From NCBI GenBank assembly GCA_964249755.1, contig CAXUDB010000004.1:1-64000 (forward strand): 64,000 bases of DNA. The letters run 5' to 3'. The notes below the pieces were generated by a model. The model made no database searches, was not told the origin of the DNA, and saw nothing but the letters and a program-made list of their open reading frames with translations. The translations under genes were made by a program, and so were the position numbers. This stretch comes from Ilyomonas sp964249755. GTDB lineage: Bacteria > Bacteroidota > Bacteroidia > Chitinophagales > Chitinophagaceae. This document shows positions 1 to 8,763 of the stretch, piece by piece; the first letter of the stretch is position 1, and each line of letters opens with the position of its first letter.

Positions 1-52
1 TACAGTCAACAGTTTTCAAGACTGCCGCAATCGACCACTCTGCCAGCTCTCC
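1..52 (-). tRNA. tRNA-Ser (anticodon UGA), 5' part only
   Basis: Read on the minus strand from 52 down to 1, the sequence begins GGAGAGC (5' acceptor strand). A D-arm with GTGGTC in its loop follows. The anticodon stem-loop is GCAGT-CTTGAAA-ACTGT, with anticodon TGA at 18-16. The start of what looks like the long variable arm typical of tRNA-Ser (TGACTGTA) then runs off the window, so the T-arm and 3' acceptor strand are not visible. A near-consensus -7 element (TTATTTTG on the minus strand, 65-58) ends six bases before the tRNA. The gene diverges from the DUF4105 gene at 180. Confidence 0.9.
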
Positions 53-179
53 GGGTGCAAAATAATAGTGCGGCTGTGTATCTGCCAAATATTAATTCAC
101 CGGAAGCTACTTCCCTCAAACCGTTGTTAAATACAAAAGGGGAGAGTTTCTGCATGTACTTTTACTTTTTATTTGTTTC

Positions 180-1346
180 ATGAAGTGGCTGCTGCAATTA
201 CTTATTCTTATTTCATTCATCTATCAGAATGCAAATGCGCAGCAGGATAGCGCCTGCCACCTGCGTATCAGCTTGCTCACCTGCGCGCCCGGTGCTGAGC
301 TTTATTCAACCTTCGGGCATACCGCTTTGCGCATTCAGGATAGCACAACCGGGTTAGACATTGTGTATAATTACGGCACCTTCTGGTTCGAAGACCCGCA
401 GTTCTATACCAAGTTCGTCCGGGGAAAATTAGATTATTCTCTATCTGTAGACAAGTTTCCCGATTTCATGTATGAGTACCAGTATTTTCAGCGCAGCGTG
501 CAGGAACAGGAGCTCAATCTTACCTGTGCACAGAAAGGGCAGATAATTACGGCGCTCAACATCAATATGCAGGGCGCAAACCGATACTACAAGTACGATT
601 TTGTGTACGACAACTGCACCACCCGTGTGCGCGATCTGATCTTCCGTTCCCTACCCGGCAGCAGTGTAAAGAACCGTCTCGTTCCCGAAGGCACCACCGC
701 GCGCAATCTGATTCACAGTTATCTCGATAAAGGCGGCGAGCCCTGGAGTAAGTTAGGCATTGATATATTATTAGGTGCCAAACTCGACAAGCCGGTAGGT
801 GATAAAGTGGCAATGTTTCTGCCCGAATATCTATTGAAGGGAATAGATAGCGCCACTATCAACCAACAACAACCTGTAATAAAACAAAAGCGGACTTTAC
901 TCGATGCGGAAACGCCTATTGAACCCACCGGCAAATGGGTGCCGTTTATTGTCTTTACACTCGTTTGTGTTGCACTGGCTTCTCTGTATTTTCTGCCTTC
1001 GGCAAAAGCACAACGCGTTGCCCGCATTGTAGATTCTTTCCTTCTGTATTTGACCGGGTTGCTGGGCTTGTTGCTTGTCTTTATGTGGTGGGGAACCGAC
1101 CATCGCATGACGAAGGATAATTATAATTTGCTTTGGGCATTGCCTACCAACTTTGTGGCGGTTTTGTTTTTGTGGCGGTCGCCATCATGGCTCGCCAAGT
1201 ATTTTTACTTTGCTTTTGCGCTCACGGCTTTACTGCTCATTAGCTGGTTCTGGCTGCCGCAGGAGCTGAATGTATCACTCGTGCCATTTGTATTCCTGAT
1301 GTTGTATCGCTATGGCAGCCTTGCCATGAAACAAAAAACTGCCTGA
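180..1346 (+). CDS. DUF4105 (Lnb N-terminal-like) membrane protein
   Basis: A 388-residue envelope protein. Residues 1-20 form a signal peptide ending ANA. Residues about 25-215 match the DUF4105 / Lnb N-terminal periplasmic domain: TFGHTALRI with His47, YNYGTFWF, FVRGKLDYSL, and YDNCTTRVRD with Cys146. The conserved His and Cys suggest a papain-like thiol fold, but activity is inference. About five membrane helices follow (254-272, 284-304, 316-333, 341-359, 366-380), so the domain is exported and anchored by its C-terminal half. Its stop overlaps the next start (TGATG at 1344-1348), implying translational coupling. The substrate is unknown. Confidence 0.85.
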   Translation: MKWLLQLLILISFIYQNANAQQDSACHLRISLLTCAPGAELYSTFGHTALRIQDSTTGLDIVYNYGTFWFEDPQFYTKFVRGKLDYSLSVDKFPDFMYEYQYFQRSVQEQELNLTCAQKGQIITALNINMQGANRYYKYDFVYDNCTTRVRDLIFRSLPGSSVKNRLVPEGTTARNLIHSYLDKGGEPWSKLGIDILLGAKLDKPVGDKVAMFLPEYLLKGIDSATINQQQPVIKQKRTLLDAETPIEPTGKWVPFIVFTLVCVALASLYFLPSAKAQRVARIVDSFLLYLTGLLGLLLVFMWWGTDHRMTKDNYNLLWALPTNFVAVLFLWRSPSWLAKYFYFAFALTALLLISWFWLPQELNVSLVPFVFLMLYRYGSLAMKQKTA

Positions 1347-2161
1347 TGCAAACATTTATTTACAACCACAAAACAATCGCTTACCGCAAAGAGGGCAACG
1401 GCTTTCCTATAGTACTGCTGCATGGCTTTGCCGAAGACAGCGGGGTATGGAAATATCAATCTGCTGCCTTGCAAAAAGAAGCGGTGCTCCTCATCCCCGA
1501 CCTGCCCGGCAGCGGCGCATCGGAAAGGCTGGAAAAAAGCGAAGGCGATGTAACGATGGAAGATTATGCTGACTGCATTGCTGCTTTGCTGAAACACGAA
1601 GGCATTGATAAATGTATTGTATTAGGGCACAGTATGGGCGGCTATATCATGCTGGCTTTGGTAGAAAAATACTCGCATCTAATCAGCGGTTTCGGCTTTG
1701 TTCAGTCCACCGCTTTTGCTGACAGCGAAGAGAAGAAGGCGGTGCGTTTGAAAGGCATCAATACTATAGAGCAATATGGCAGCTACGCCTTTGTAAAGAG
1801 CACCACACCCAGCCTGTTTACCGATGGCTATAAAGCAACGCATAGCAGTAAAATCGCCTCTTTGATTGAGTGGGTCGGTGACTTTGCAAAAGAGTCGTTG
1901 CAGCAATATTACAAAGCCATGATGCTGCGCGAAGACAAGACGTATGTTCTACAAAACAGCACTGTGCCGGTATTGTTTATTATGGGTGATGAAGACAAAG
2001 CCGCGCCGATGAACGATGTGCTTCAGCAGGCGCATTTGCCAAATAGAGCTTACATTCACATTCTCGAAGGCGTGGGGCACATGGCAATGTGGGAGAAGAA
2101 AGAAGAAGTCAACAAAGCTTTATTATCCTTCATACAAGATATTGCTGCCGTCGTCGTTTGA
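1346..2161 (+). CDS. alpha/beta hydrolase
   Basis: A 271-residue cytoplasmic alpha/beta-hydrolase fold protein with no signal peptide. The oxyanion region is LLHGFAEDSG near residue 25. The nucleophile elbow is GHSMGG with Ser96. The acid is in GDEDKAAP, probably Asp217, and the catalytic His is in VGHMAMW (His245). The order and spacing fit the family that includes lipases, esterases and haloperoxidase-like enzymes; the substrate cannot be read from the sequence. The start overlaps the upstream DUF4105 stop, so the two are probably one transcription unit. Confidence 0.88.
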   Translation: MQTFIYNHKTIAYRKEGNGFPIVLLHGFAEDSGVWKYQSAALQKEAVLLIPDLPGSGASERLEKSEGDVTMEDYADCIAALLKHEGIDKCIVLGHSMGGYIMLALVEKYSHLISGFGFVQSTAFADSEEKKAVRLKGINTIEQYGSYAFVKSTTPSLFTDGYKATHSSKIASLIEWVGDFAKESLQQYYKAMMLREDKTYVLQNSTVPVLFIMGDEDKAAPMNDVLQQAHLPNRAYIHILEGVGHMAMWEKKEEVNKALLSFIQDIAAVVV

Positions 2162-2174
2162 TAGCACACAACAC

Positions 2175-4844
2175 ATGAAGCGCATCTTGTTTATATTGAT
2201 GATTCTACTCTCTGCCACTCTGTGCCATGCTACGCACATTGTGGGTGGCGAGGTCTATTATCAATATATTGGGCCGGATAATGCAAGTGGTAAAAGCCAG
2301 TATAAAGTGTTTCTGCGTTTGTTTAGAGATTATAATGTGCCTTGTGGAAATAATACCAATGTAGCCTGTTTGCCTGAAGAACCTTTGGTTGCCATATATG
2401 AAAATGGCAACGGCTACCGTATTATTAAGAATCTAAGCTTGCCATTAACCGACGATTCAATATTAGTTCTTACTGATTATCCGCCCTGCATTACTACGCG
2501 CCCTTCAGTACGCTATGAAGTAAAGACTTACTCGGCTAATGTTATACTAGCTGATAACGATATAGGTTATATTCTAGCTTACGAAAACTGCTGCCGCGCC
2601 ACTACGTTAAATGTATTAAATAATAATCCATATTCTCAGCAAGGCTTGCCGGGTGTAACGTATGACTGTAGTATTCCGGGAAAAAATTTGTTGGCAACCG
2701 GTCACAACTCAACGGCATCTTTTAATTTAAAAAAGCCTGACCTGATTTGTTATAACAGCCGCTTCACGCTGGACTATGGTGCTACTGATCCGGATAGAGA
2801 TTCTATTTCTTTTGCTTTTCAGTCGGCTTATACCTCAGGTATTGACTTCGCCGGTTCCAACGACGGGCAGCCTGCGGAACCTCCGCCTTATCGCTTTGTT
2901 ACTTACAATGATGATAATGATTTTTCCGGTGTAAAACCCCTGGGTCCGAATGTAAGCATTAACCCCGTGACGGGTCAGATTAGTGGGCTGTCACCCGCAG
3001 GCGGTTTGTATGTAGTAAGCGTAGTTGTGTTTGAATGGCGTAATGGGGTAAACATCGCGAAGCACCGCAAAGACTTTATCCTGCGGATTGAAAACTGCAA
3101 TGTGCCCGAAGCTATTCTGAATGCTTCCTATGTTACTTGCAATGGTTTGGATCTCACCTTCACCAATGAATCGTCTGGTATTAACATCAATTCTTATTAC
3201 TGGAATTTTGGCGATTCTTCAACGCTGGCAGATACCTCGCTTGCGCCGGTAACAACTTACAAGTTTCCGAAAGCAGGCACCTACACCGTGAAACTTGTTA
3301 CCAACCGTGGCGGTGAATGCGCTGATTCTGCGAATACTGAAGCTAGTGTTTTTCCCGGATTTGTACCCGATTTTTCGGTAAGCGGAAGCTGTTTACAGAA
3401 TGCTTTTTCTTTTACTGATAAAACCACCACAGCGTATGGCGTTGTAGATAGCTGGCGGTGGAACTTTGGTGATCCATCTACTTCATCAGATACTTCCCAT
3501 TTGCAGAAACCTTTGCCTTATAACTATAACAAAACAGGAACGGTAACGGCGCAATTGATTGTTACCAATTCAAAAGGCTGTATAGACACGCTGAACAAAG
3601 AAGTAAACATTTACGATAAGCCGAAGATTAAGCTGCCCTTCCGCGATACTTTGATGTGCAACTTAGATGCCCTGCAGCTTTCTGCCTCTACCGATGCGCC
3701 GGCTGTTTACACCTGGACGCCGGTGAGCAACATTCGTGATGCCAACACGTCAAGTCCAACTGTAAACCCGCAAACCACCACTACCTATTATGTGAAGGTG
3801 GATGCAGGCAGCAACTGTGTGAACAACGATTCAGTGCGCGTGAACGTGATAGACCACGTTACTTTATCGCTGGGCAACGATACTGCCATTTGTCTTACCG
3901 ATGAAGTACAGCTACACGCAGTAACGGATGGATTGCGCTTTCTGTGGACGCCTTCGGCAACGCTGAACGACAACACAGTAAAAGAACCGATTGCTGTGCC
4001 GGACGCCACCACCACGTATCACTTGCAAGCCAATGTAGGCAGTTGCGCTGCGAACGATGATATTACAGTACATACTGCACCCTATCCGCTGGCGGAAGCC
4101 GGCACGGCAACTCCTATCTGCTTTGGCAGCACTACGGTGCTGAGTGCTTCTTACACCGGAACAAATTTTACCTGGTCACCTTCCAACACGTTGCTGAATG
4201 CAAACACGCTTACACCTACAGCAGGTCCTGCACAAACCACGGTTTATACGTTCACATCGAGGGATAATTCTCTTTTTGGCTGTCCCAAACCGGTGAGCGA
4301 TTCGGTAACAGTGGTGGTCATTCCACCGATAAGCGTGTTTGCCGGAAGAGATACCAACATTGTAATCGGGCAGACCTTGCAACTGCAGGCAACCGGCGCG
4401 GCTAAGTATCATTGGTCGCCTTCTACCGGCATGAACAATGCAGACATTGCCGACCCGGTTGTGAACCTGCCTGGAGAAGTACAGCGGATTACCTATGGCG
4501 TGAAAGGCACCACTTCTGAAGGTTGCATTGGCAGCGATTCGGTAAGCGTGTACCAGTTTAAATCTTTGCCGCAGATCTTTATTCCTTCTGCGTTTACACC
4601 CGATGGAGATGGCATCAACGATATTCTGAAACCGATTGTAGCCGGCATGAAGAAGTTTGAAAACTTTAGTATTTACAACCGTCTTGGTCAATTGCTTTAT
4701 ACCACGCCTTCCATTGGTCAGGGCTGGGATGGAACTTACAGAGGAGAGAAGCAACCACCCGGTACGTATGTGTTTGTAGCCACCGCTATCGATTACTTAG
4801 ACCGGCATATCATAAAAAGAGGAACGGCGGTATTAATTCGGTAG
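2175..4844 (+). CDS. secreted PKD-repeat protein with T9SS type B sorting domain
   Basis: An 889-residue cell-surface or secreted protein. An in-frame ATG at 2175 opens a clean signal peptide (MKRILFILMILLSATLCHA), so I use it rather than upstream codons inside the hydrolase gene. The mature part begins THIVGGEVYY, a common opening of gliding-motility-associated proteins. At least two PKD-like domains show YYWNFGDSST and WRWNFGDPST. Several Ig-like segments with TYYV/TTYHL strands follow. The last ~85 residues (IPSAFTPDGDGINDI, YNRLGQLLY, WDGTYRGE, PPGTYVFVATAID) are the type IX secretion type B C-terminal signal. A role in adhesion or gliding is inference from the family. Confidence 0.9.
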   Translation: MKRILFILMILLSATLCHATHIVGGEVYYQYIGPDNASGKSQYKVFLRLFRDYNVPCGNNTNVACLPEEPLVAIYENGNGYRIIKNLSLPLTDDSILVLTDYPPCITTRPSVRYEVKTYSANVILADNDIGYILAYENCCRATTLNVLNNNPYSQQGLPGVTYDCSIPGKNLLATGHNSTASFNLKKPDLICYNSRFTLDYGATDPDRDSISFAFQSAYTSGIDFAGSNDGQPAEPPPYRFVTYNDDNDFSGVKPLGPNVSINPVTGQISGLSPAGGLYVVSVVVFEWRNGVNIAKHRKDFILRIENCNVPEAILNASYVTCNGLDLTFTNESSGININSYYWNFGDSSTLADTSLAPVTTYKFPKAGTYTVKLVTNRGGECADSANTEASVFPGFVPDFSVSGSCLQNAFSFTDKTTTAYGVVDSWRWNFGDPSTSSDTSHLQKPLPYNYNKTGTVTAQLIVTNSKGCIDTLNKEVNIYDKPKIKLPFRDTLMCNLDALQLSASTDAPAVYTWTPVSNIRDANTSSPTVNPQTTTTYYVKVDAGSNCVNNDSVRVNVIDHVTLSLGNDTAICLTDEVQLHAVTDGLRFLWTPSATLNDNTVKEPIAVPDATTTYHLQANVGSCAANDDITVHTAPYPLAEAGTATPICFGSTTVLSASYTGTNFTWSPSNTLLNANTLTPTAGPAQTTVYTFTSRDNSLFGCPKPVSDSVTVVVIPPISVFAGRDTNIVIGQTLQLQATGAAKYHWSPSTGMNNADIADPVVNLPGEVQRITYGVKGTTSEGCIGSDSVSVYQFKSLPQIFIPSAFTPDGDGINDILKPIVAGMKKFENFSIYNRLGQLLYTTPSIGQGWDGTYRGEKQPPGTYVFVATAIDYLDRHIIKRGTAVLIR

Positions 4845-4941
4845 ATGTTTTCAAACCGTAGGTTGTAAGGTTGTAAGCGTTATAAATTTACTACTGCCTC
4901 AAAAAGAGTTTATCTTGTAATACAAAATCAACGCTCTCATT

Positions 4942-6132
4942 TTGCTTCATAAAAAAATACTACTCGGCATTACCGGCAGCATCGCTGCTTATAAATCTAT
5001 AACGCTGGTTCGGCTGCTGGTAAAAGCCGGCGCAGAAGTGAAGGTGGTTTGCACGCCGTCAGCCAAAAGCTTCGTATCGCCGCTGGTATTGTCCACCTTG
5101 TCAAAGAATACCGTTTTTAGTGAACTGTTTGAAGAAGAAACCTGGGCAAATCATGTAGCGTTAGGGCGTTGGGCAGATGCGATGCTGATTGCGCCCCTAA
5201 GCTGCAACACACTAAGCAAGATGGCAACCGGCGCCTGCGATAACCTGCTGCTGGCAACTTACTTATCAGCTACCTGTCCTGTTATTGTTGCGCCTGCTAT
5301 GGATGAAGATATGTGGCATCATCCGGCAACGAAAAAGAACCTCGAAACCATTCAATCTTTTGGTAATAAATTTATCAATGTAAATAAAGGAGAGCTTGCC
5401 AGTGGTTTGTTGGGCGAAGGAAGAATGGCGGAGCCGGAAGATATTTTTCAATACCTCGAAACCTTCTTTTCAGCTTCTCAGCGCCTTGCTGGTAAAAAGG
5501 TATTGATCACAGCTGGACCTACGCATGAGCCTTTAGACCCGGTTCGTTTTGTTGCCAATCATTCTTCAGGTAAAATGGGTTTCGCTTTAGCAAAAGTTTA
5601 TGCTGAAGAAGGGGCAGATGTTACACTCGTAGCAGGTCCGGTAAGTCTCCAGCCGCCTGCCGGTGTAACCTTCATTCCGGTTGTTACAGCTGCGCAGATG
5701 TATGAGGCTTGCATCAGCCGTTTTGAAGATCAGGATATGGCTATTCTTTCCGCAGCGGTCGCTGACTATACACCTGCCATCACCGCACCGGAAAAAATAA
5801 AAAAAGATTCGGGTGAGCTTATCATTTCGTTAACCAAAACAAAAGATATTTTGCGCTCTCTCGGTGAGCGGAAGAGAGGGAACCAGGTACTTATTGGCTT
5901 TGCTTTGGAAACGCACAACGAAAAAGAATTTGCGAAGCAAAAGCTGCAAACGAAAAATGCTGATTTCATCGTTTTAAATTCGATGCGTGATGAGGGCGCT
6001 ACCTTTGGTTACGACACAAATAAAGTGACCGTCTTCGACAGGCATAACAATGAGTATGAATCTCCGCTGGCTTCTAAAATAGACATTGCAAAATTTATTC
6101 TGGATGTTGTTAGTAAAAACGATAAGAAATAG
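4942..6132 (+). CDS. coaBC: bifunctional phosphopantothenoylcysteine decarboxylase / phosphopantothenate-cysteine ligase
   Basis: A 396-residue enzyme for two consecutive steps of coenzyme A synthesis. The N-terminal flavin decarboxylase has ILLGITGSIAAYK (6-18), the catalytic-type His71 in NHVALGRWAD, and the PAMDEDMW loop (118-125). The C-terminal synthetase begins at KKVLITAGPTHEPLDPVRF (185-203) with NHSSGKMG. The only start fitting the family N-terminus is TTG at 4942; the frame is closed by TAA at 4918-4920 and has no ATG in between. The position where E. coli Dfp carries its active-site Cys reads ELASGLLGEGRM, with Ser154 instead (see findings). It overlaps the DUF4835 gene. Confidence 0.93.
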   Translation: MLHKKILLGITGSIAAYKSITLVRLLVKAGAEVKVVCTPSAKSFVSPLVLSTLSKNTVFSELFEEETWANHVALGRWADAMLIAPLSCNTLSKMATGACDNLLLATYLSATCPVIVAPAMDEDMWHHPATKKNLETIQSFGNKFINVNKGELASGLLGEGRMAEPEDIFQYLETFFSASQRLAGKKVLITAGPTHEPLDPVRFVANHSSGKMGFALAKVYAEEGADVTLVAGPVSLQPPAGVTFIPVVTAAQMYEACISRFEDQDMAILSAAVADYTPAITAPEKIKKDSGELIISLTKTKDILRSLGERKRGNQVLIGFALETHNEKEFAKQKLQTKNADFIVLNSMRDEGATFGYDTNKVTVFDRHNNEYESPLASKIDIAKFILDVVSKNDKK

Positions 6133-7048
6133 TATCACCGTAATGCTCCTGATGCTGGCTGCCTTTCATTTGCAGGCGCAGGAAATACAGGCGAAAGTAA
6201 CCGTGCTGACACAACAGTTGCCTTCATCGGCCAATAAGCAGCGCTTCAACACACTGGCAACGCAGCTTACCAACCTTATCAATAACCGGCAATGGACGGA
6301 TGATAAATTCAACCAGCAGGAAAAGATAGAATGCAATTTTTTGCTGAACCTGACGGACGTTGATGCGAACGATCCTGATGTGTTCAAAGGCTCGCTTACC
6401 ATTCAGTCGGCACGACCTATATTCAACTCATCTTACAAATCGCCCATTCTTAATTTTCAGGACGCCGATGTCTTATTCAAGTATGTAGAATATCAGCCTG
6501 TGGAGTTCAATGAAAACCGTGTATCGGGCAGCGATGCTGCAACGGCTAACCTCACGGCTATCTTTGCTTATTATGTGTACGTTATCTTGGGCTTCGACTA
6601 CGATTCGTTTGCGCCGAAAGCAGGCAGTCCATTCTTTGTGCAGGCACAGAATATCGTGAATAATGCGCCCGAAGACAGTCGCAACATCAGCGGCTGGAAG
6701 GCATTTGACGGACAGCGTAACCGTTACTGGCTGGCGAATAATATGACGAACACAAGGTTCAATATAATTAATGATATTATCTATCAATATTATCGCGGCG
6801 GGCTGGATAAGATGTATGAAAATGCCAATGATTCGCGGCAAAGCATGCTGACAACGCTAACGCAACTACAAACCTTCAACCGCGAGAATCCCAACACCAT
6901 GATCCTGCAGGTATTTATGCAAAGCAAATACAGCGAACTGTCGGGCATGTTCAAAAAAGCGCCACCCGATGTGCGCAGCCGCGCGGTGGCAGTGCTGCAA
7001 CAGGTTGATCCATCCAACGCTGATAAATACAGGGCAGATTTAAAATGA
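6104..7048 (+). CDS. DUF4835 family exported protein
   Basis: About 314 residues from the ATG at 6104. This start gives a charged n-region (VKTIRN) and a hydrophobic segment ending HLQAQE, a normal signal peptide, and overlaps coaBC by 29 bases. The ATG at 6143 is an alternative start. The body matches DUF4835: EIQAKVTVLTQQ, IQSARPIFNSSYKSP, NFQDADVLFKYVEYQP, YYVYVILGFDYDSF and a C-terminal LQQVDPSNADKYRADLK. In Bacteroidota this family commonly follows coaBC near envelope-assembly genes. Its biochemical role is unknown to me. It ends in an ATGA overlap with the next lipoprotein gene. Confidence 0.87.
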   Translation: MLLVKTIRNSITVMLLMLAAFHLQAQEIQAKVTVLTQQLPSSANKQRFNTLATQLTNLINNRQWTDDKFNQQEKIECNFLLNLTDVDANDPDVFKGSLTIQSARPIFNSSYKSPILNFQDADVLFKYVEYQPVEFNENRVSGSDAATANLTAIFAYYVYVILGFDYDSFAPKAGSPFFVQAQNIVNNAPEDSRNISGWKAFDGQRNRYWLANNMTNTRFNIINDIIYQYYRGGLDKMYENANDSRQSMLTTLTQLQTFNRENPNTMILQVFMQSKYSELSGMFKKAPPDVRSRAVAVLQQVDPSNADKYRADLK

Positions 7049-7398
7049 GAAAGCTTGCACTGCCTTTTTTCCTTATGCTCATGCTGATCTCTTGTTCAGA
7101 GAAAGAAAAGATGCCGCCAGATATTTTTCCTTTGAACAAAATGAAAGAGATGGTTTGGGATATGGAAATAGCCGAGCAGACGGCTGCAGAGAAATTTCTT
7201 CAACAGAAAGATTCTCTGCGCATGGAAACTACATCGCTGTATGGGCAGGTGCTGGCAAAGCATAAAACGGGTAAGAAAGCATTTTATAAAAGCATGTGTT
7301 ACTACGAATCTCATCCCACCTTGTTGAAAATCCTGTTCGATTCGGTAAGCAGCTATGGCAACCGGCAAAAGGGCGAGGCGTATAAGAAAGCTTATTAA
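7045..7398 (+). CDS. DUF4296 family lipoprotein
   Basis: A 117-residue lipoprotein. Residues 1-16 form a short signal peptide followed by a lipobox (LISC, Cys17), so it should be lipid-anchored in the envelope. The remainder resembles DUF4296: MPPDIFPLNKMKEMVWDMEIAE, then FYKSMCYYESHPTLLKILFDSV. The start overlaps the stop of the DUF4835 gene (ATGA, 7045-7048), indicating coupled translation. Function is unknown; co-occurrence with coaBC-DUF4835 suggests an envelope housekeeping role (inference). Confidence 0.82.
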   Translation: MRKLALPFFLMLMLISCSEKEKMPPDIFPLNKMKEMVWDMEIAEQTAAEKFLQQKDSLRMETTSLYGQVLAKHKTGKKAFYKSMCYYESHPTLLKILFDSVSSYGNRQKGEAYKKAY

Positions 7399-7443
7399 GC
7401 CTTTTTTGAACGGCTGACTATAATCTTAAAATTCTCTCAATCC

Positions 7444-7474
7444 TTTGTTATATTCTCTTTTTCTAATACTTTTG
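7444..7474 (+). promoter_or_regulatory. Bacteroidota-type promoter for rpmI-rplT
   Basis: TTTG (-33 element, 7444-7447) and TACTTTTG (-7 element TAnnTTTG, 7467-7474) are separated by 19 bases, an exact match to the sigma-ABfr consensus of this phylum. Transcription should start around 7480, giving a leader of about 90 bases before rpmI. Confidence 0.8.
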
Positions 7475-7519
7475 CACCCCTGTTAAAAACAGGTCATTAC
7501 CCGTAAGGTTCAACAAGCT

Positions 7520-7548
7520 CCCGTCTGTTCGGGACACCAGCAGGGTGT
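7520..7548 (+). promoter_or_regulatory. two stacked hairpins in the rpmI leader
   Basis: Two perfect short hairpins lie back to back in the leader. CCCG-TCTGTT-CGGG occupies 7520-7533 and ACACC-AGCAG-GGTGT occupies 7534-7548, with no base between them, so they can stack coaxially. They sit 24 bases before the rpmI start. Ribosomal protein operons encoding L20 are often self-regulated by a leader that mimics the rRNA site; that role here is inference. Confidence 0.45.
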
Positions 7549-7571
7549 AATCTTCAACAGATTATTGTAAC

Positions 7572-7769
7572 ATGCCAAAAGTAAAAACAAACTCAAGCGC
7601 CAAGAAGCGCTTCAAAATCACCGGCACGGGTGAGATCACATTCCAGAAAGCTTTCAAACGCCACATTCTTACCAAGAAATCTACCAAACGCAAACGCGCG
7701 ATGCGCATGAAAGGCGTGATTGGTGCAGCTAACAAAGACTTTGTTATGCGCTTACTTCGTTTGAAGTAG
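7572..7769 (+). CDS. rpmI: 50S ribosomal protein L35
   Basis: 65 residues, the usual L35 length. It shows the family pattern MPKVKTNSSAKKRFKITGTG, the basic AFKRHILTKKSTKRKR stretch and a Lys/Arg-rich end. It is a component of the large ribosomal subunit. It is followed after 101 bases by rplT, the conserved order. Neither infC nor thrS precedes it, unlike the common thrS-infC-rpmI-rplT arrangement; instead it has its own strong promoter and leader. Confidence 0.97.
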   Translation: MPKVKTNSSAKKRFKITGTGEITFQKAFKRHILTKKSTKRKRAMRMKGVIGAANKDFVMRLLRLK

Positions 7770-7870
7770 TCATAACACCGGAAAAACCGAAAAGAATTCA
7801 AGTAAAAATTATTACCTCATTCATTTCAGACAATATTCAATATTACCTCTGAAATATTAAATAACTCACC

Positions 7871-8215
7871 ATGCCACGTTCAGTAAATGCAGTTGCATCG
7901 CGTGCAAGAAGAAAACGGATTTTAAACCAGGCCAAAGGCTATTATGGCAAGCGTAAAAATGTTTATACCGTTGCCAAGAACATTGTTGAAAAAGGGATGA
8001 CCTACAGCTATGTAGGCCGCAAGCTGAAGAAGCGCGAATATCGTCAGCTTTGGATTGCCCGTATTAACGCCGCCGTGCGCGCCGAAGGTTTAACCTACAG
8101 CCAGTTTATAGATAAGCTCAACAAAAAAGGAATTGAACTGAACCGGAAAGTGCTGGCGGATATGGCTATGAATGAGCCGGCTTCGTTTACGGCGCTTATT
8201 AATTCGGTAAAGTAA
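7871..8215 (+). CDS. rplT: 50S ribosomal protein L20
   Basis: 114 residues with the L20 signature: MPRSVNAVASRARRKRILNQ, AKGYYGKRKNVYTVAKN, YVGRKLKKREYRQLWIARINAA and RKVLADMAMNEPASF. It binds 23S rRNA early in large-subunit assembly and, in other bacteria, represses its own operon through the leader. It lies downstream of rpmI and is followed by a clear intrinsic terminator. Confidence 0.97.
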   Translation: MPRSVNAVASRARRKRILNQAKGYYGKRKNVYTVAKNIVEKGMTYSYVGRKLKKREYRQLWIARINAAVRAEGLTYSQFIDKLNKKGIELNRKVLADMAMNEPASFTALINSVK

Positions 8216-8235
8216 ACTAACAAATACAGTTTTGT

Positions 8236-8270
8236 AAAAGGGAGGCTAATGAGGCTTCCCTTTTTGTTTT
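8236..8270 (+). terminator. intrinsic terminator of rpmI-rplT
   Basis: AAAAGGGA pairs with TCCCTTTT around an inner GGC/GCT extension, followed by a T-rich tail (TTTTTGTTTT). It begins 20 bases after the rplT stop. Confidence 0.85.
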
Positions 8271-8457
8271 TTAGCCTATCATTTTTCGGCAATGCTTGTC
8301 GCTTGCGACAGAGAAAGAATCAGGCAAATTATTTACAAGAGACGGAGCGTTATCGCTGTGTTATTTATAGCCGCTTGTTTTTTCTTGTATGGTTTTTGTT
8401 TAATTTTATAACCATTATAAAAAGGTTGCAAAAAGCAATACAACGTAGTTAGATGTT

Positions 8458-8670
8458 ATGAAGAGTCAGTCGAAAAAAGTTACAGGCGGTGTGCTGGCAG
8501 GCTTGTTTACCGGCATCCTGATCGGTTACCTGTTAGGCGTTAGTCAAAGCAAAAACGACAATCATTTAATATCGCAGTGGTTCAAAGATCAGGGCGATTA
8601 TGAAGACGGCAATGTATTCGGCTATGAGACCGGGCTGCCGGATAATTATCACGAAAAAGTTAAGCGCTAA
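8458..8670 (+). CDS. small single-pass membrane protein
   Basis: 70 residues. After a basic start (MKSQSKKVTGG) comes one glycine-rich membrane helix, VLAGLFTGILIGYLLGVS (residues 12-29), then a polar, acidic C-terminus. The layout resembles YtxH-like or glycine-zipper small membrane proteins, but I do not recognise a named family. It stands alone between rplT and the trp leader, with no clear terminator before the trp promoter. Confidence 0.6.
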   Translation: MKSQSKKVTGGVLAGLFTGILIGYLLGVSQSKNDNHLISQWFKDQGDYEDGNVFGYETGLPDNYHEKVKR

Positions 8671-8726
8671 CGGGAACCAAAAAGCAAAAAAAGCAAAGCT
8701 TAAGATAAGTGAATTAAAAAATTTAT

Positions 8727-8755
8727 TTTGTTTTTCAATTCCGTTTCTATATTCG
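8727..8755 (+). promoter_or_regulatory. promoter of the trp operon leader
   Basis: TTTG at 8727-8730 and TATATTCG at 8748-8755 are spaced by 17 bases, one base off the TAnnTTTG consensus. The predicted start of transcription lies about 8760-8763, immediately before the leader-peptide ATG codons at 8764 and 8773, so the leader mRNA is leaderless or nearly so. Confidence 0.65.
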
Positions 8756-8763
8756 CTGCGCAA

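Noticed and set aside
1..183. Open frame on the plus strand running into the DUF4105 gene
   Set aside because: The left part is a tRNA-Ser on the other strand, and the rest reads as non-coding sequence with a low-complexity aromatic end.
2016..2174. N-terminal extension of the PKD/T9SS protein
   Set aside because: It overlaps the hydrolase gene and would mask a clean signal peptide starting at 2175.
8249..8452. Plus-strand ORF of 67 codons after rplT
   Set aside because: It begins inside the rplT terminator hairpin and has no protein-like features.
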